A stretch of DNA of 64,000 bases from Acetobacter aceti NBRC 14818 (GCF_000193495.2 NZ_AP023410.1:310001-374000), one strand, 5' to 3'. Positions 49,921 to 60,500 are shown, counted from the stretch's first letter. Notes: generated by a model from the sequence alone, not told the origin. Translations and numbers: made by a program.

Positions 49921-50802
49921 TTAATAGCCCTTTGACTGGGATTTGATCGGGGCGAGAGACTGGCTCTGGATACCGCTGCCACTATTGACCACAGGGGCGC
50001 TGTTATAGGGTGTGAGCTGAGCATCGCCTGTGGATGTGGTGTCTCCGGAAGAGGAGGAGCCGCTACCGACAACCGGATTGGCCGTGGTGGCCGCAGTCGC
50101 CGATGCACTGTAGCGGGTGAGGATCGCCCGCAGCGGATCAGCGCCAGCATTGTTCACCCGCATGGAGATCACGATCTCGGTCGGACCGACAATCTGGTTA
50201 TAGTAGGCGCGGTTCGCATCACTATCGACCGTCAGCTTGGCGCCACTGAGGGCTACACCTGCAAACAGACCTTCCGACTTCTGAAGCGCCATGATGTCGG
50301 TGTTGGAGCGTCCAGCGGTTCCGCTCTCGATGCCGCTGCCCATTGAGGCAAAGGAGGCTGCCGCATTGGCGCCGAACTGGAACTGACTGTCGAGCAGCGC
50401 CTGCAGCCCCCGGTCGCTCATCACAAAGAACATCATCTCTGAAGACTGAACACCAAACTGGAAGCCGATAGACCCTGAACCAAACCTGTAGAAAGCGGGG
50501 TCAGACCATGAGCCTCGGGCGTCGCGGGAAAGGAGCAGGCATCCGCCCCCGGAACCGCCAATGCCGACCGACATGCGGAAGACGGAAGGACAGACCATCA
50601 CGGCCCGTGCCTGTCCCAGATAGCGGTAAACGCGATCTGTGGTTTTTGCGCCTGTGAAAATATCCTGGACTGCAAGGGTGGCCTTGTCGACCAGCGTCTG
50701 CTCGGTGGTGCTGTCGGCGGCATGACCGACGGTGGAAAGACCAAGGGCCCCCAGCATCACAGTGGAGGAAAGAAAAAGCCGGGTCAGGCGGCGAGCCCGC
50801 AT
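49921..50802 (-). CDS. exported SYLF-domain (Ysc84-like) lipid-binding protein
   Basis: A 293-residue protein with a Sec signal (RLFLSSTVMLGALGLSTVGHAA). The mature part has the SYLF domain pattern: LVDKATLAVQDIF, ARAVMVCPSVFRMSVGIGGSGGGCLLLSRD, WSDPAFYRFGSGSIGFQFGVQSSEMMFFVMSDRG (split here by position, about residues 100-135), SFASMGSGIE and EGLFAGVALSGAKLTVDSDANRAYY. Bacterial members are periplasmic, may bind phospholipid and have no settled role. The tail is low-complexity Ser/Thr/Gly. Transcribed alone. Confidence 0.88.
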   Translation of the reverse strand: MRARRLTRLFLSSTVMLGALGLSTVGHAADSTTEQTLVDKATLAVQDIFTGAKTTDRVYRYLGQARAVMVCPSVFRMSVGIGGSGGGCLLLSRDARGSWSDPAFYRFGSGSIGFQFGVQSSEMMFFVMSDRGLQALLDSQFQFGANAAASFASMGSGIESGTAGRSNTDIMALQKSEGLFAGVALSGAKLTVDSDANRAYYNQIVGPTEIVISMRVNNAGADPLRAILTRYSASATAATTANPVVGSGSSSSGDTTSTGDAQLTPYNSAPVVNSGSGIQSQSLAPIKSQSKGY

Positions 50803-50915
50803 AGGATATCTCCTGTCACGAGGACGATGGCGATCAGAGTCGTCGGAATATATGGCGCAAGCATGGCGGAGGATGCGCCCCCACGCAATTTACCGGGTGC
50901 GCAAAGCTCTTAACT

Positions 50916-51857
50916 CTATCTGAGAGGAAGAGGAACACCGTTTACGGTCAGGATTCCGCCTTCCCAGTTCGTGTCCCAGGTATTGCTGTCACCACTCTTG
51001 TGGCTGACAATCCGCGCCAGCACCAGAGCAGCGGCAATCTTTGTCTGGGAGTCCTGCTGCGCCTTCTGGATAAGTGTGCCGATGTCCCTGATTTCCAGAT
51101 GACCGCTTGCAGAAGCGCTCTCGTGCTCGCCGGTCAGGGTGGCGCGCCCGTTGCCGGACAGTTCGACCGTGTCACGTTTGGCTGACAGGGACTGAATGGT
51201 GACATGCACCGCTGGAAGCTGGGAGGCTTTGCCTGCTGTGGCCGCCATCAGACTGGCCAGTTCATTGACAGGCAGGGAGAAGGACGCCTGTGCGGATGAG
51301 GGGAGCAGCGATGTTGCTGTTGTGCCGCTGGTGGCGACACCACTGAAAGTCAGGTCGGCCTTGGCATCGCTCCCTGCGCCATTGATGGCTAACCCTGCGC
51401 CAGCCATGGATACGTGCAGGGTGCCACGTTTCACGGCAACGGATGTCCAGGCGAGTTTCAGCGTATGACCTGCGGCAAGGCTGGACTGGGCCACCTGGCC
51501 TTCGGTCTCCAGCCATTGTGAGCAGGCGGCATTGTGATGACCTGTCAGCGCAGCCAGTAACAGCACGGAAGAAGCATCCGCCACATCGCCTGCGGAGCCG
51601 GTCGTGCCTGTCAGAGTCTGACCTGCGGCGGTCAGTGTGCCGCTATCACCCGGGAACGTCACTGTAATGTGACTGAAGACGGCGTGATCGTCGCCGTTGT
51701 CCGCATTTTCATGATGGATCGTGGCGCATCCGGCTGGAACGCTGGCGGCAAGCACTGGGGATGCGGTCCAAAGCAGGGCGCCAAATCCGAGTGCGGAAGC
51801 CGTCATCTGCCAGGCAGCGCGACGGCGGAGGAGTGAGTGAGTGGATAAGTGCTTCAT
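50916..51857 (-). CDS. exported protein of unknown function (weakly DUF2125-like)
   Basis: A 313-residue protein with a signal peptide (MKHLSTHSLLRRRAAWQMTA, then ALGFGALLWTASPVLAA). The mature part is beta-rich with repeated short strands (LKLAWTSVAVKRGTLHVSMA, AKADLTFSGVA, GNGRATLTGEHESASASGHL) and ends GGILTVNGVPLPLR, a layout reminiscent of DUF2125 proteins of alphaproteobacteria. That assignment is tentative. ATG 51857 is chosen because it starts the signal peptide; the open frame extends another 115 codons upstream over the divergent gene and is not credible. Confidence 0.75.
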   Translation of the reverse strand: MKHLSTHSLLRRRAAWQMTASALGFGALLWTASPVLAASVPAGCATIHHENADNGDDHAVFSHITVTFPGDSGTLTAAGQTLTGTTGSAGDVADASSVLLLAALTGHHNAACSQWLETEGQVAQSSLAAGHTLKLAWTSVAVKRGTLHVSMAGAGLAINGAGSDAKADLTFSGVATSGTTATSLLPSSAQASFSLPVNELASLMAATAGKASQLPAVHVTIQSLSAKRDTVELSGNGRATLTGEHESASASGHLEIRDIGTLIQKAQQDSQTKIAAALVLARIVSHKSGDSNTWDTNWEGGILTVNGVPLPLR

Positions 51858-51954
51858 GTGATCGTAAAACTGGCGCAAGTGATCCCTATGCGCAATCTGT
51901 GCATAGGCTGCAACAGCTGAATCTTTCTCTCTTTTCACATTGGAAGACCATCCG

Positions 51955-52932
51955 ATGCCGTTCAAGCTGGACCCATTTCTTGTCAGCCTGCTGGCGACGC
52001 TCGGCATTGCGACCGTCGCTCCTGCCCAGGGAGCCGCCGTTCCCTTCTTCAAGGATCTGGCGATCGCGCTGATTGCACTGATGTTCTTCCTGCAGGGCGC
52101 AAGGCTTTCTAGGACCGCAGTCCTCAGCGGGCTGACGGCCTGGAAACTGCATCTCACGATTCTGGCGTGCACGTTCGTGCTGTTTCCGGTGCTTGGTCTC
52201 ACGCTTCATGCCATCGCGCCGGGTCTGCTGCATCCTGATGTGTGGACCGGCGTGCTGTTTCTCTGCTGCCTGCCTTCGACCGTGCAGTCCTCGATCGCCT
52301 TCACATCCATCGGTAGGGGCAATGTTCCCGCTGCGGTCTGTTCAGCAACGGCTTCCAATATTCTCGGTATCTTCATCACGCCGCTGCTGGTCGGGTTGAT
52401 CCTCGCCAAGGAAGGCTCAAAATCAGGCGGCGCGCTGGACATCGTGTTTCAGTTGCTGCTGCCGTTCATACTTGGACAACTGCTTCAGCCGTGGATCGGC
52501 GACTGGGCGCGTCGGCACAAGAAGCTGCTGTCCTTCTCGGATCGCGGTTCAATTCTCGTAGTGGTCTATTCGGCGTTCAGTGAGGCCATTGTGCAGGGAC
52601 TCTGGCATACTCTGCCGTTGTCACAGCTCGGTATCGTGGCACTTGTAGACAGCGCTCTGCTGGCTTTTGTGCTCGTCTTCACGATGGTCGGAAGCCGTCT
52701 GCTTGGCTATTCCCGCGCTGATGAGGTCGCCATCGTGTTCTGTGGTTCCAAGAAGACACTGGCGTCAGGCGTGCCGATGGCCAACGTGCTGTTTCCGGCC
52801 TCAAGCGTTGGTCTCGTGGTGCTGCCGCTGATGCTGTACCATCAGATCCAGCTTTTCGTCTGCGCCATTCTGGCCCAGCGTTTTGCCCGCGAGGCACAGA
52901 GCGAAGAAGATGCCGGTCTTCAGGCCCGCTGA
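51955..52932 (+). CDS. bile acid:sodium symporter-like (SBF-like) membrane protein
   Basis: A 325-residue membrane protein with about ten helices. Seen are ALIALMFFLQGARLSRTAVL, the conserved LHLTILACTFVLFPVLGL, FLCCLPSTVQSSIAFTSIGR and FCGSKKTLASGVPMANVLFP, typical of the SBF-like (YfeH/P7-type) group rather than true bile acid carriers. The substrate is unknown. ATG 51955 has GGAAG nine bases upstream; TTG 51940 is an alternative. Its 3' end overlaps the convergent DsbA-family gene by 13 bp. Confidence 0.9.
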   Translation: MPFKLDPFLVSLLATLGIATVAPAQGAAVPFFKDLAIALIALMFFLQGARLSRTAVLSGLTAWKLHLTILACTFVLFPVLGLTLHAIAPGLLHPDVWTGVLFLCCLPSTVQSSIAFTSIGRGNVPAAVCSATASNILGIFITPLLVGLILAKEGSKSGGALDIVFQLLLPFILGQLLQPWIGDWARRHKKLLSFSDRGSILVVVYSAFSEAIVQGLWHTLPLSQLGIVALVDSALLAFVLVFTMVGSRLLGYSRADEVAIVFCGSKKTLASGVPMANVLFPASSVGLVVLPLMLYHQIQLFVCAILAQRFAREAQSEEDAGLQAR

Positions 52933-53636
52933 GAGAACGACGACATATGGGGGGTGCCGAAACGGAGATCCTCGTGGCGGCCGCTGACCCACACTGCCGC
53001 ATCCATAAGTCTGTTCAGGGCAGGGGCGTCATGGACGCCTGTCAGGGCGAGTCCTTCGATAATAAAAGATGGCACACCGTTGATACCCGCTTTCTGCGCC
53101 TGAATCTGTCCGGCAGTCACTGTGCCGGCAAGGGTCCGACCGCAGAGAAAATGCAGCGCCAGATCATGATCGAACCCCTCCTGCGCTGCGATGTCCGCCA
53201 GCACACCCGGATTGCCGATATCGTCGCCATTCTGGAAAAAGGCTTCGAAAATGGCGAGAACGAGTGCAGTGCAGTCGCCACGGGCAGAGGCCCATTCGAT
53301 AAGGCGATGCGCATTCATTGTATTCGGAACATGCTGAATGCGATCGAAGTAGATGGCACACTCAAATTCCTGCGCTTGCACTTCGACCAGTTGCAGCAAT
53401 CGATCCGCTCGTTCCCTGCTGCCATGCCGGGATTCAAGGTAGGCGTTAAACGCCATTCCTTCGTTCTGTGAGGCCGGATTGAGCAGAAAAGGACGCCATG
53501 TGTAGTGTGTTTCGATATCAAGACGCTGTTTGAAGACACTGATCAACCGGCGAATGCCCATGCAGCACCACGGACAGACGAAATCGAAAACGATTTCGAC
53601 GCTCATCCTTGGTCGTGAAGGGGCGAGCATGTTCAT
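52920..53636 (-). CDS. DsbA-family (FrnE-like) thiol oxidoreductase
   Basis: A 238-residue thioredoxin-fold protein with the active-site motif in VEIVFDFVCPWCCMGIRRL (CPWC), and HRLIEWASARG, then NPGVLADIAAQEGF and the cis-Pro region GINGVPSFIIEG. It has no signal peptide, so it probably acts in the cytoplasm, like FrnE or polyketide-linked isomerases. Starts at 53636, 53630 or 53606 are possible. Its 5' end faces the CRISPR leader. Confidence 0.9.
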   Translation of the reverse strand: MNMLAPSRPRMSVEIVFDFVCPWCCMGIRRLISVFKQRLDIETHYTWRPFLLNPASQNEGMAFNAYLESRHGSRERADRLLQLVEVQAQEFECAIYFDRIQHVPNTMNAHRLIEWASARGDCTALVLAIFEAFFQNGDDIGNPGVLADIAAQEGFDHDLALHFLCGRTLAGTVTAGQIQAQKAGINGVPSFIIEGLALTGVHDAPALNRLMDAAVWVSGRHEDLRFGTPHMSSFSQRA

Positions 53637-53768
53637 GACCGTATACTAGGGACATGATCATGGACATGCACCTTGTTTCGTAGGGTTGGTTACATTTTTG
53701 TGTAAAAATGAAGTATAAAATAGATTGAAAAAGCAAGAGTGTTTTTTTGTCTAATTGTTAAGGGAGAA
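53637..53768 (+). promoter_or_regulatory. AT-rich CRISPR leader with array promoter
   Basis: These 132 bp, far AT-richer than the flanking genes, precede the first repeat. TATAAAAT at 53714-53721 is a good -10 box, with TTACAT (53690-53695) 18 bases upstream as a weak -35. Transcription from here would run rightward through the array. Position and composition are seen; leader function is inferred. Confidence 0.65.
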
Positions 53769-56247
53769 GCCGTGGTTTCCCTACCGATTTGCCAGTGGTA
53801 GGCTTGTCCGCCAGATCACGCCCGACCTCACACGGCCGTGGTTTCCCTACCGATTTGCCAGTGGTAGGCTGGCCGTCGCCGGGCGTGTATGGCGTCACGC
53901 GCCGTGGTTTCCCTACCGATTTGCCAGTGGTAGGCTATGCATGTGATGCTGCTGGTTTGAATTATAGCCGTGGTTTCCCTACCGATTTGCCAGTGGTAGG
54001 CTGAATCTGGCCTGCGCCGGATGGCATGCCGGGCCGTGGTTTCCCTACCGATTTGCCAGTGGTAGGCTGCGTCCTATGTGGCGCCAGCTCATGCCCAGGC
54101 CGTGGTTTCCCTACCGATTTGCCAGTGGTAGGCTACTCCTCGCCCAGCATAGAACCTTCATCAAGCCGTGGTTTCCCTACCGATTTGCCAGTGGTAGGCT
54201 GCGGCGGTCACGTCATCCGACACATCTCCCGCCGTGGTTTCCCTACCGATTTGCCAGTGGTAGGCTGTAACGCTGGCGCGTCACCTCGGCCAGATAGCCG
54301 TGGTTTCCCTACCGATTTGCCAGTGGTAGGCTAACGAATAGATGGACGGTGCGAGACCTTCGGCCGTGGTTTCCCTACCGATTTGCCAGTGGTAGGCTTC
54401 GTTCCTTTCGCAGTATTCACTCCCGTCAGCCGTGGTTTCCCTACCGATTTGCCAGTGGTAGGCTCCAGCCCGACGCATGCCGGGACGGCGGCAGGCCGTG
54501 GTTTCCCTACCGATTTGCCAGTGGTAGGCTGCGGACGGTGTGATCGGTCCTGTGACGCTGGCCGTGGTTTCCCTACCGATTTGCCAGTGGTAGGCTAAGA
54601 GCTTTCCTGAGGATGCTTTCCTGAAAGCCGTGGTTTCCCTACCGATTTGCCAGTGGTAGGCTGCGCCAGCCGGAATCGGAGCTGCTCCATGCGCCGTGGT
54701 TTCCCTACCGATTTGCCAGTGGTAGGCTGTAATCTTCCGCTGTAATTACAACAGAAGCGCCGTGGTTTCCCTACCGATTTGCCAGTGGTAGGCTGAGTGT
54801 CAGGTAGTATCGCCTACCGCTATCGCCGTGGTTTCCCTACCGATTTGCCAGTGGTAGGCTCAAGGGTATAGCTGATGCATTGGGTGCTTTGCCGTGGTTT
54901 CCCTACCGATTTGCCAGTGGTAGGCTTCCGTCAGTTCACGGGTGCGAGCGTTGACTGCCGTGGTTTCCCTACCGATTTGCCAGTGGTAGGCTACGGTGTC
55001 AGCAGCCAGAACGCTCTGACGCGCCGTGGTTTCCCTACCGATTTGCCAGTGGTAGGCTAAGATCTGACAGGCTGCCGCTCATGGCCGGGCCGTGGTTTCC
55101 CTACCGATTTGCCAGTGGTAGGCTGCAGGCGACCCGATGCCGCCTGCGTCATGCGCCGTGGTTTCCCTACCGATTTGCCAGTGGTAGGCTCCGAGATCGA
55201 GCATATGCGGGGGGTGTGGGGCCGTGGTTTCCCTACCGATTTGCCAGTGGTAGGCTCGTCATCGCCAAGACCAGACAGTTTAATGCGCCGTGGTTTCCCT
55301 ACCGATTTGCCAGTGGTAGGCTGCAGCCTCCGCAGAGGGGATGAAATCTATTGCCGTGGTTTCCCTACCGATTTGCCAGTGGTAGGCTGCCCACACCACT
55401 GCCCACCGGCTCCACGCTGCCGTGGTTTCCCTACCGATTTGCCAGTGGTAGGCTCGTGCGTCTCATCCGTCCTCAATGTCGATCGCCGTGGTTTCCCTAC
55501 CGATTTGCCAGTGGTAGGCTCTCTGCTGATGGTGCCGCCTTCTTGGTTTAGCCGTGGTTTCCCTACCGATTTGCCAGTGGTAGGCTCCACGCAAATCTTC
55601 ACCATTCCACTGAAAGGCCGTGGTTTCCCTACCGATTTGCCAGTGGTAGGCTTCACCCGCTGCTGAAACGTAGTAACGTGTGGCCGTGGTTTCCCTACCG
55701 ATTTGCCAGTGGTAGGCTAGAACCGGCATTGTCCAGCGCTTGTCCGCAGCCGTGGTTTCCCTACCGATTTGCCAGTGGTAGGCTTTTTTCTCGTGTCGAA
55801 GGGCCGCATAAAGGAGCCGTGGTTTCCCTACCGATTTGCCAGTGGTAGGCTGAAAAAAGATTTTTTCTGGTCGCCAGTCTTGCCGTGGTTTCCCTACCGA
55901 TTTGCCAGTGGTAGGCTGAACCAGAGGACGTGGCGGCCAGATAACTGGCCGTGGTTTCCCTACCGATTTGCCAGTGGTAGGCTATACGACGTGATGCCCC
56001 GCACGGTTTTGAAGCCGTGGTTTCCCTACCGATTTGCCAGTGGTAGGCTAACGCCTACATCAAACAGACAGTAGCGGAGGCCGTGGTTTCCCTACCGATT
56101 TGCCAGTGGTAGGCTAACTCCTCCATGGTGGAGTGCGGTGAGCCTGCCGTGGTTTCCCTACCGATTTGCCAGTGGTAGGCTCTGCGGCGTTCGCGGCGGA
56201 TCACGCCCATTGCCGTGGTTTCCCTACCGATTTGCCAGTGGTAGGCT
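53769..56247 (+). CRISPR. type II-C CRISPR array, 38 repeats and 37 spacers
   Basis: A 36-bp repeat (starting GCCGTGGTTTCCC, ending CAGTGGTAGGCT) recurs every 66 bp from 53769 to 56212. Repeats appear identical throughout, including both terminal copies. Spacers are 30 bp except one of 31 bp at 55785-55815. All 37 spacers look different. The repeat aligns base by base with the Neisseria meningitidis II-C repeat (shared TCCCT, ATTT, CAGTG, TA elements) in this orientation, so crRNAs are read from the plus strand. Anti-repeat matching to the tracrRNA at 60724 confirms this. The array converges on cas2. Confidence 0.99.
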
Positions 56248-56263
56248 ACCTTCTTGGTAACCG

Positions 56264-56320
56264 GTTGGTGCTGCATGATTTTTTGTCAGTCTTGTGGTCT
56301 GAAATCATAGCAGCACCAAC
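56264..56320. terminator. hairpin between the array and cas2
   Basis: GTTGGTGCTGC plus ATGATTT (56264-56281) pairs with AAATCAT and GCAGCACCAAC (56302-56320), 18 bp with one bulged base and a 20-base loop. The right arm is the last codons of cas2. It probably ends array transcription (TGTTTTGT follows on the plus strand) and perhaps cas transcription as well. Confidence 0.6.
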
Positions 56321-56634
56321 TGTTTTGTGCCGGTCTGTTCTGTTTTTTGTGCGAGTCCGAGCATGATCTCCATTCGTCCATATTGTTTGTCGGTGACCTG
56401 AAGCGCTCGAATGCTCCCCTCTTTGGGCAAAGCGGCGCGAACGCGACGAAGATGTTTATCGATACTATCCTGTCCACGTCCTACACGGGCATAGACCGAG
56501 TATTGCAGCATCATAAAACCATCATCGCGGAGAAAATTACGAAAGCGGGTAGCCTGCCGTCGCTGGGGTTTTGTTTTCACTGGCAGATCAAAAAAAATCA
56601 TCAGCCACAAGAATCTGGCCTCCTCTGCTTTCAT
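56305..56634 (-). CDS. cas2: CRISPR-associated endonuclease Cas2
   Basis: A 109-residue ferredoxin-like protein that forms the spacer-integration complex with Cas1. Seen are LWLMIFFDLPVKTKPQRRQA (strand 1 with the conserved Asp after FF), FRNFLRDDGFMMLQYSVYAR (the DGF..LQ.SVY motif of subtype II Cas2) and GSIRALQVTDKQYGRMEIML. It starts 19 bp after the cas1 stop. Its 3' end is 58 bp from the last CRISPR repeat and lies within a hairpin. Confidence 0.96.
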   Translation of the reverse strand: MKAEEARFLWLMIFFDLPVKTKPQRRQATRFRNFLRDDGFMMLQYSVYARVGRGQDSIDKHLRRVRAALPKEGSIRALQVTDKQYGRMEIMLGLAQKTEQTGTKQLVLL

Positions 56635-56653
56635 GCTGTCCTCGCGTCTGATG

Positions 56654-57571
56654 TTATTCCGATACCGATATTATGTTCGTGGCTTCAGAGAGGGCTGGTG
56701 GTCGTAACAGGGCTGCGCTGCTGTGTGTCAGGGACTTCACGGTGTCGGTCGCCACACTTTCTGTGGCGGCCAGAATGGTCATCCGTTCTTTCCCGATAAG
56801 AACCGTTTCAGAGAGTATGCCCGTCATAAAGCGTCGCTCTTCCACACTGACAGATGAGAGTGGGTCGTGTTCTGGGATAGTGCGGCGAACCATGCGATCC
56901 ACACAGGGACGAAAAGGTTCGATGAGATCATCGGCGAGATTGAAAGCATTGGTGCGCGAAGCATGATGCAGACCGAGTGACGGGACGAGACCTGAAGCGA
57001 CACAGGCGCGTGCGATTGCTGCCCGCAAAATTGCGTATCCATAGTTCAGCAGACCATTTCGTCTGTCTGCACAATTGGAACGGGTAAAACGGGGGAAAAG
57101 ACGAGACCAGTAAAGTCGGGCAGCCTGAGCTTCAATGTTGTCCGGGTCACCTGAGGTGACACGGCGGATCATGTTTCTGAGCGTGCTGGCATCCTGATGT
57201 CCGGCTTCTTCAAGCAGAGCTGCCTGGTTGCTGATTTTAGCAACAACCAGAGTTTGCCAGAGACGTTTGCGAAGAGGTTTAGAGGCCGCTATCTGAATTC
57301 CTATGACTTCGGCCTGTAAATGATGTTGATGAAAAGGAAGAACGACACCGGCAGGATGGTGTTTATCATCTGGTATAATCAGAGCGATACCGGACATCGC
57401 AAGCGCGGAGAGAAGTGCGCCGGAAAGATTGACCTGCGGCGTGTCCAGCACGACGCAGGCCAGATCTTCCAGAGGAAGAGTAATGGTGTTCTCATCCTGT
57501 GTGACGACAAGTTGACTGTCTTTCAGGCAGAGTCTGGCTGGTCGGGAGATATGCACACATCGCCATGCCAT
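56654..57571 (-). CDS. cas1: CRISPR-associated endonuclease Cas1
   Basis: A 305-residue integrase for new spacers. The N-terminal beta-sandwich reads CLKDSQLVVTQDENTITLPL, with EDLACVVLDTPQVNLSGALL. The helical catalytic domain holds the metal ligands Glu about 147 (NIEAQAARLYWSRLFP), His about 202-203 (GLHHASRTNAFNLADDLIEP) and Asp about 214-215. The length is normal for II-C. Its start overlaps the end of cas9 by 49 bp, so the two are translationally coupled. Confidence 0.97.
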   Translation of the reverse strand: MAWRCVHISRPARLCLKDSQLVVTQDENTITLPLEDLACVVLDTPQVNLSGALLSALAMSGIALIIPDDKHHPAGVVLPFHQHHLQAEVIGIQIAASKPLRKRLWQTLVVAKISNQAALLEEAGHQDASTLRNMIRRVTSGDPDNIEAQAARLYWSRLFPRFTRSNCADRRNGLLNYGYAILRAAIARACVASGLVPSLGLHHASRTNAFNLADDLIEPFRPCVDRMVRRTIPEHDPLSSVSVEERRFMTGILSETVLIGKERMTILAATESVATDTVKSLTHSSAALLRPPALSEATNIISVSE

Positions 57572-60500
57572 GTTCGTGTCTCCTGCTCGACCATTGATAT
57601 GTCTCCGAAACGATTTACGTTGTATTTCCTAATTGATTCCAGAGTTTTTGCGCCGATTCCTCGTTGAATTGATGTTGGGTCAGATGAACTGAGCAGTGAA
57701 AAAGCTGCAACAGTACGGTCAAGGCCAGCGAAATATCCTTCAATGATTTCGCCATCCCGTTTTACGATCTGCACATAGCTACGTGGGTACAGACTGAAGC
57801 GGAATTCGTGTTCCAGCCCCATTGTCGGCCAGTTTTTCTCGGATTTGCCATTAGCAGCGGCTTGGTTGGGGGGCTGCGGCCATTGAATGCGATCTATGAC
57901 CTGATGGCGATAGATCGGCACGAGAAACCATTCCGGTTTCCCTTTTTTCCCCATTTTCGTAAATACATCCACCCGGGTCATCTCACCACGGTCGGCAGTG
58001 CCTCCACGCACAGATACTGCTGGCTTATTACGTGACATGACACGTATCTTGCGAATTTCGTCTCCTTTTGGGGACTGTGGTGGATAGTCAGCCGGTTTTC
58101 CTTTTTCGATCCATGTGCGCAGGCTGGAGATGATAGCGCTATTGCGTTCCGGATCCTTGATCCTTTCGAGGTCAGTTAATTTCAGATCAGATATGGCTCG
58201 ACGTTCATAAACAACAGGGCCATCTTTTTCTTCTCGAAGCTGACGAATAGTTGCATCATGCCCTTTTCCCCTTGCGCGACGGCGTTCTGGACGTGCTACA
58301 CGAATGTCTGCGTATGCTGTTTCAAGCTGATGACGGAAGCCTTCCCAAGGCATGGGAACATCTCGCATGGGGCGGGCAAGCCCTTTCTGCTCACATATCT
58401 GAAATGACTTTGTGAGTTTCTGGATTTCTTTCTCACTGACCGCTGCGACGACTGCTGCATCAAGCGCATGATGACGATCATCATTCAAGCGTTTGCCATT
58501 GATTTTTTTGAGAGATTCAACACCCCAGGCATGTCGCAGGGCGGCGGTTAGTGCGCCGGGACGGGTAAATACACGCTTGACACCTCCTTTTTCCGCCCGA
58601 TTTCCAGAGGGATAAAGAAGACGGACGGCTTCGGCCATGACGCGGGCTGCATAACGTGTGTCATTAAGATTACGGCTGCGAAAACGCTCTTCAGTTTCCT
58701 TGCTGCTTTTTAAAAGAAAATTTCGTTTTTTTAGTCCGCGTGTCTCCTTGCGGCTTTCAACTGCGGCCGTGAAATGGTTCCATGCTTCCACTCCCTTCTG
58801 ATTATGAATCCATTCCCAGGGAGTTCGATTTTTCTTTTCCTGATTGGCTTTTGCCGTGCAGAGAGCTTTATTGAGATAGCTATCGTCTCCAAAGCGGGAC
58901 CATGGAAGAATATGGTCGACCTGAACGCTGTTGTCTGATGCGATAAGCTGGGATGGTGTTATAGGCTGATCTGTATAACAGCAGCGCCCTCCCTGTTCTT
59001 TCCATAAACGATAACGAAGAAGCGTTTCAGACGAGATATCGGACTGATTGAGATGTTCTTTGGCTTCTTGGCGCTCACGTTCCCGTTGTGCTGTATTTTT
59101 TTTGATACCGCTTTCTATTTCACGGCGTTTTTCAGCACTGTTACCGACATCACGAGCAAGTTCTATGCAGATAGCGCCGGGAAGTCCCCATTGATTTCGC
59201 ATAGCCCAAACCTGTTTCATACCTTCACTGATGGCTTTGCGGGCAACAGGATTGGTAATACTGTCACGAACATCATCCATCAAAGAATTGAATTTAGCTT
59301 TTGTATCAATGCTGTCATAGTGAGTGAATTTTGATGCCGCATGATTATACCCGGCTTTTTGGCAGGCTTTGTCATAAGTAAGGCCCTCCTGCAAAAATGG
59401 GATCAGCTTGCGTGCAGCCTTATCGGAAAGAGAAGCAGCACCCTTGAATTTAGAAAATTTACCGTCCTCAAGGGCTTTACGGATGAGTTCCATAACTTCT
59501 GATGGCAGGCCGATAGTGGCAAGTTTGGAGATGATCGTGTCAGTAAGTTCGTGAAAGCTGATGATCCAGGCCGCTCTGTCGAGTTGTTCAGGATGAGGCA
59601 GAAGTTGACGCCAGAAAGATTCCCCGAGTATCGCACGGAATGTGGCAGTTCCAGTTAACGCGTCCCCGGTACGGGCTGCGATATCATGTTGCTCCTGATC
59701 AGGAGGGATTGTTGTGAAGCGCTGGTCATCTCGCAATCCAATGAGACTACGGACTTTTTTGACGCTAAGTTTGCGGGTTTTTCCGGCATCTTCGCAAGCA
59801 AGCCGTAGTTCTTCCGGGGTGAGCGGACGATCTTCAAGGCCGTCTGTAACCCGGAGGTTAACGAGGCGGCAGAGGAGTCGGAAGCGCTCGAAAGATGGAG
59901 CAAAGCGGGAGGCGCGTTTTTCATCCGGTTCGAAAAGACAGGTTTCAACGAGCCTTTCACTGTCCTGCATTGGTTTCTGACGAAAAGCGATATCGATAAA
60001 GGCCTGTTCCGTTTCTGATGTTGCTGAAAAATTTCCGAGCCGACGCTGACTCTCAAAGAGTATCTGTGTTTCTTTGAATAAGTCCTCACGGCTCATGGTG
60101 CGATCGAAACATCCATCCCGATTTCGACGTCTGTCTGCGTAAGCTGGATCACGGGCAAACATTTCCCCAATAGTCCGATATTGTGCTGATTGTTCTTTTG
60201 TCTTTTCAAGAGCAGCAAGCATCTTGCTGTCTTCTGATGGAGCATTTGTTGAAACACGCTTGGCGGCAGATTTGAATCCGCGTCTTTTAGCGATATGACC
60301 AAGTGCAACTGCAAATTCCTGGGGGGTGAGCTGATAATCGAGCCCTTTGGCGCGCATTTCCCACGGATCGGCGGATATCTTGGCCAACGCATCCGGATCT
60401 GCGGTATCGAGCATTCCTTTGGACGCAAAGAGGCGACGGATTTCAGCCATACGATTGCGACGGCGGCGGATGACCCGGCGAAGAAGCCGGTTTGCTCGTC

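Noticed and set aside
51858..52202. 115-codon N-terminal extension of the exported protein at 50916-51857
   Set aside because: It would cover the start of the divergent SBF-like gene and bury the signal peptide in mid-protein.
56248..56304. A degenerate terminal CRISPR repeat
   Set aside because: The last copy at 56212-56247 is perfect and the bases after it do not resemble the repeat.
53755..56366. Many open frames across the CRISPR array on both strands, with repeating peptides such as RGFPTDLPVVG and PWFPYRFASGRL
   Set aside because: They are translations of the 36-bp repeat, whose 66-bp period keeps frame. No start signals or protein logic; the array explains them fully.
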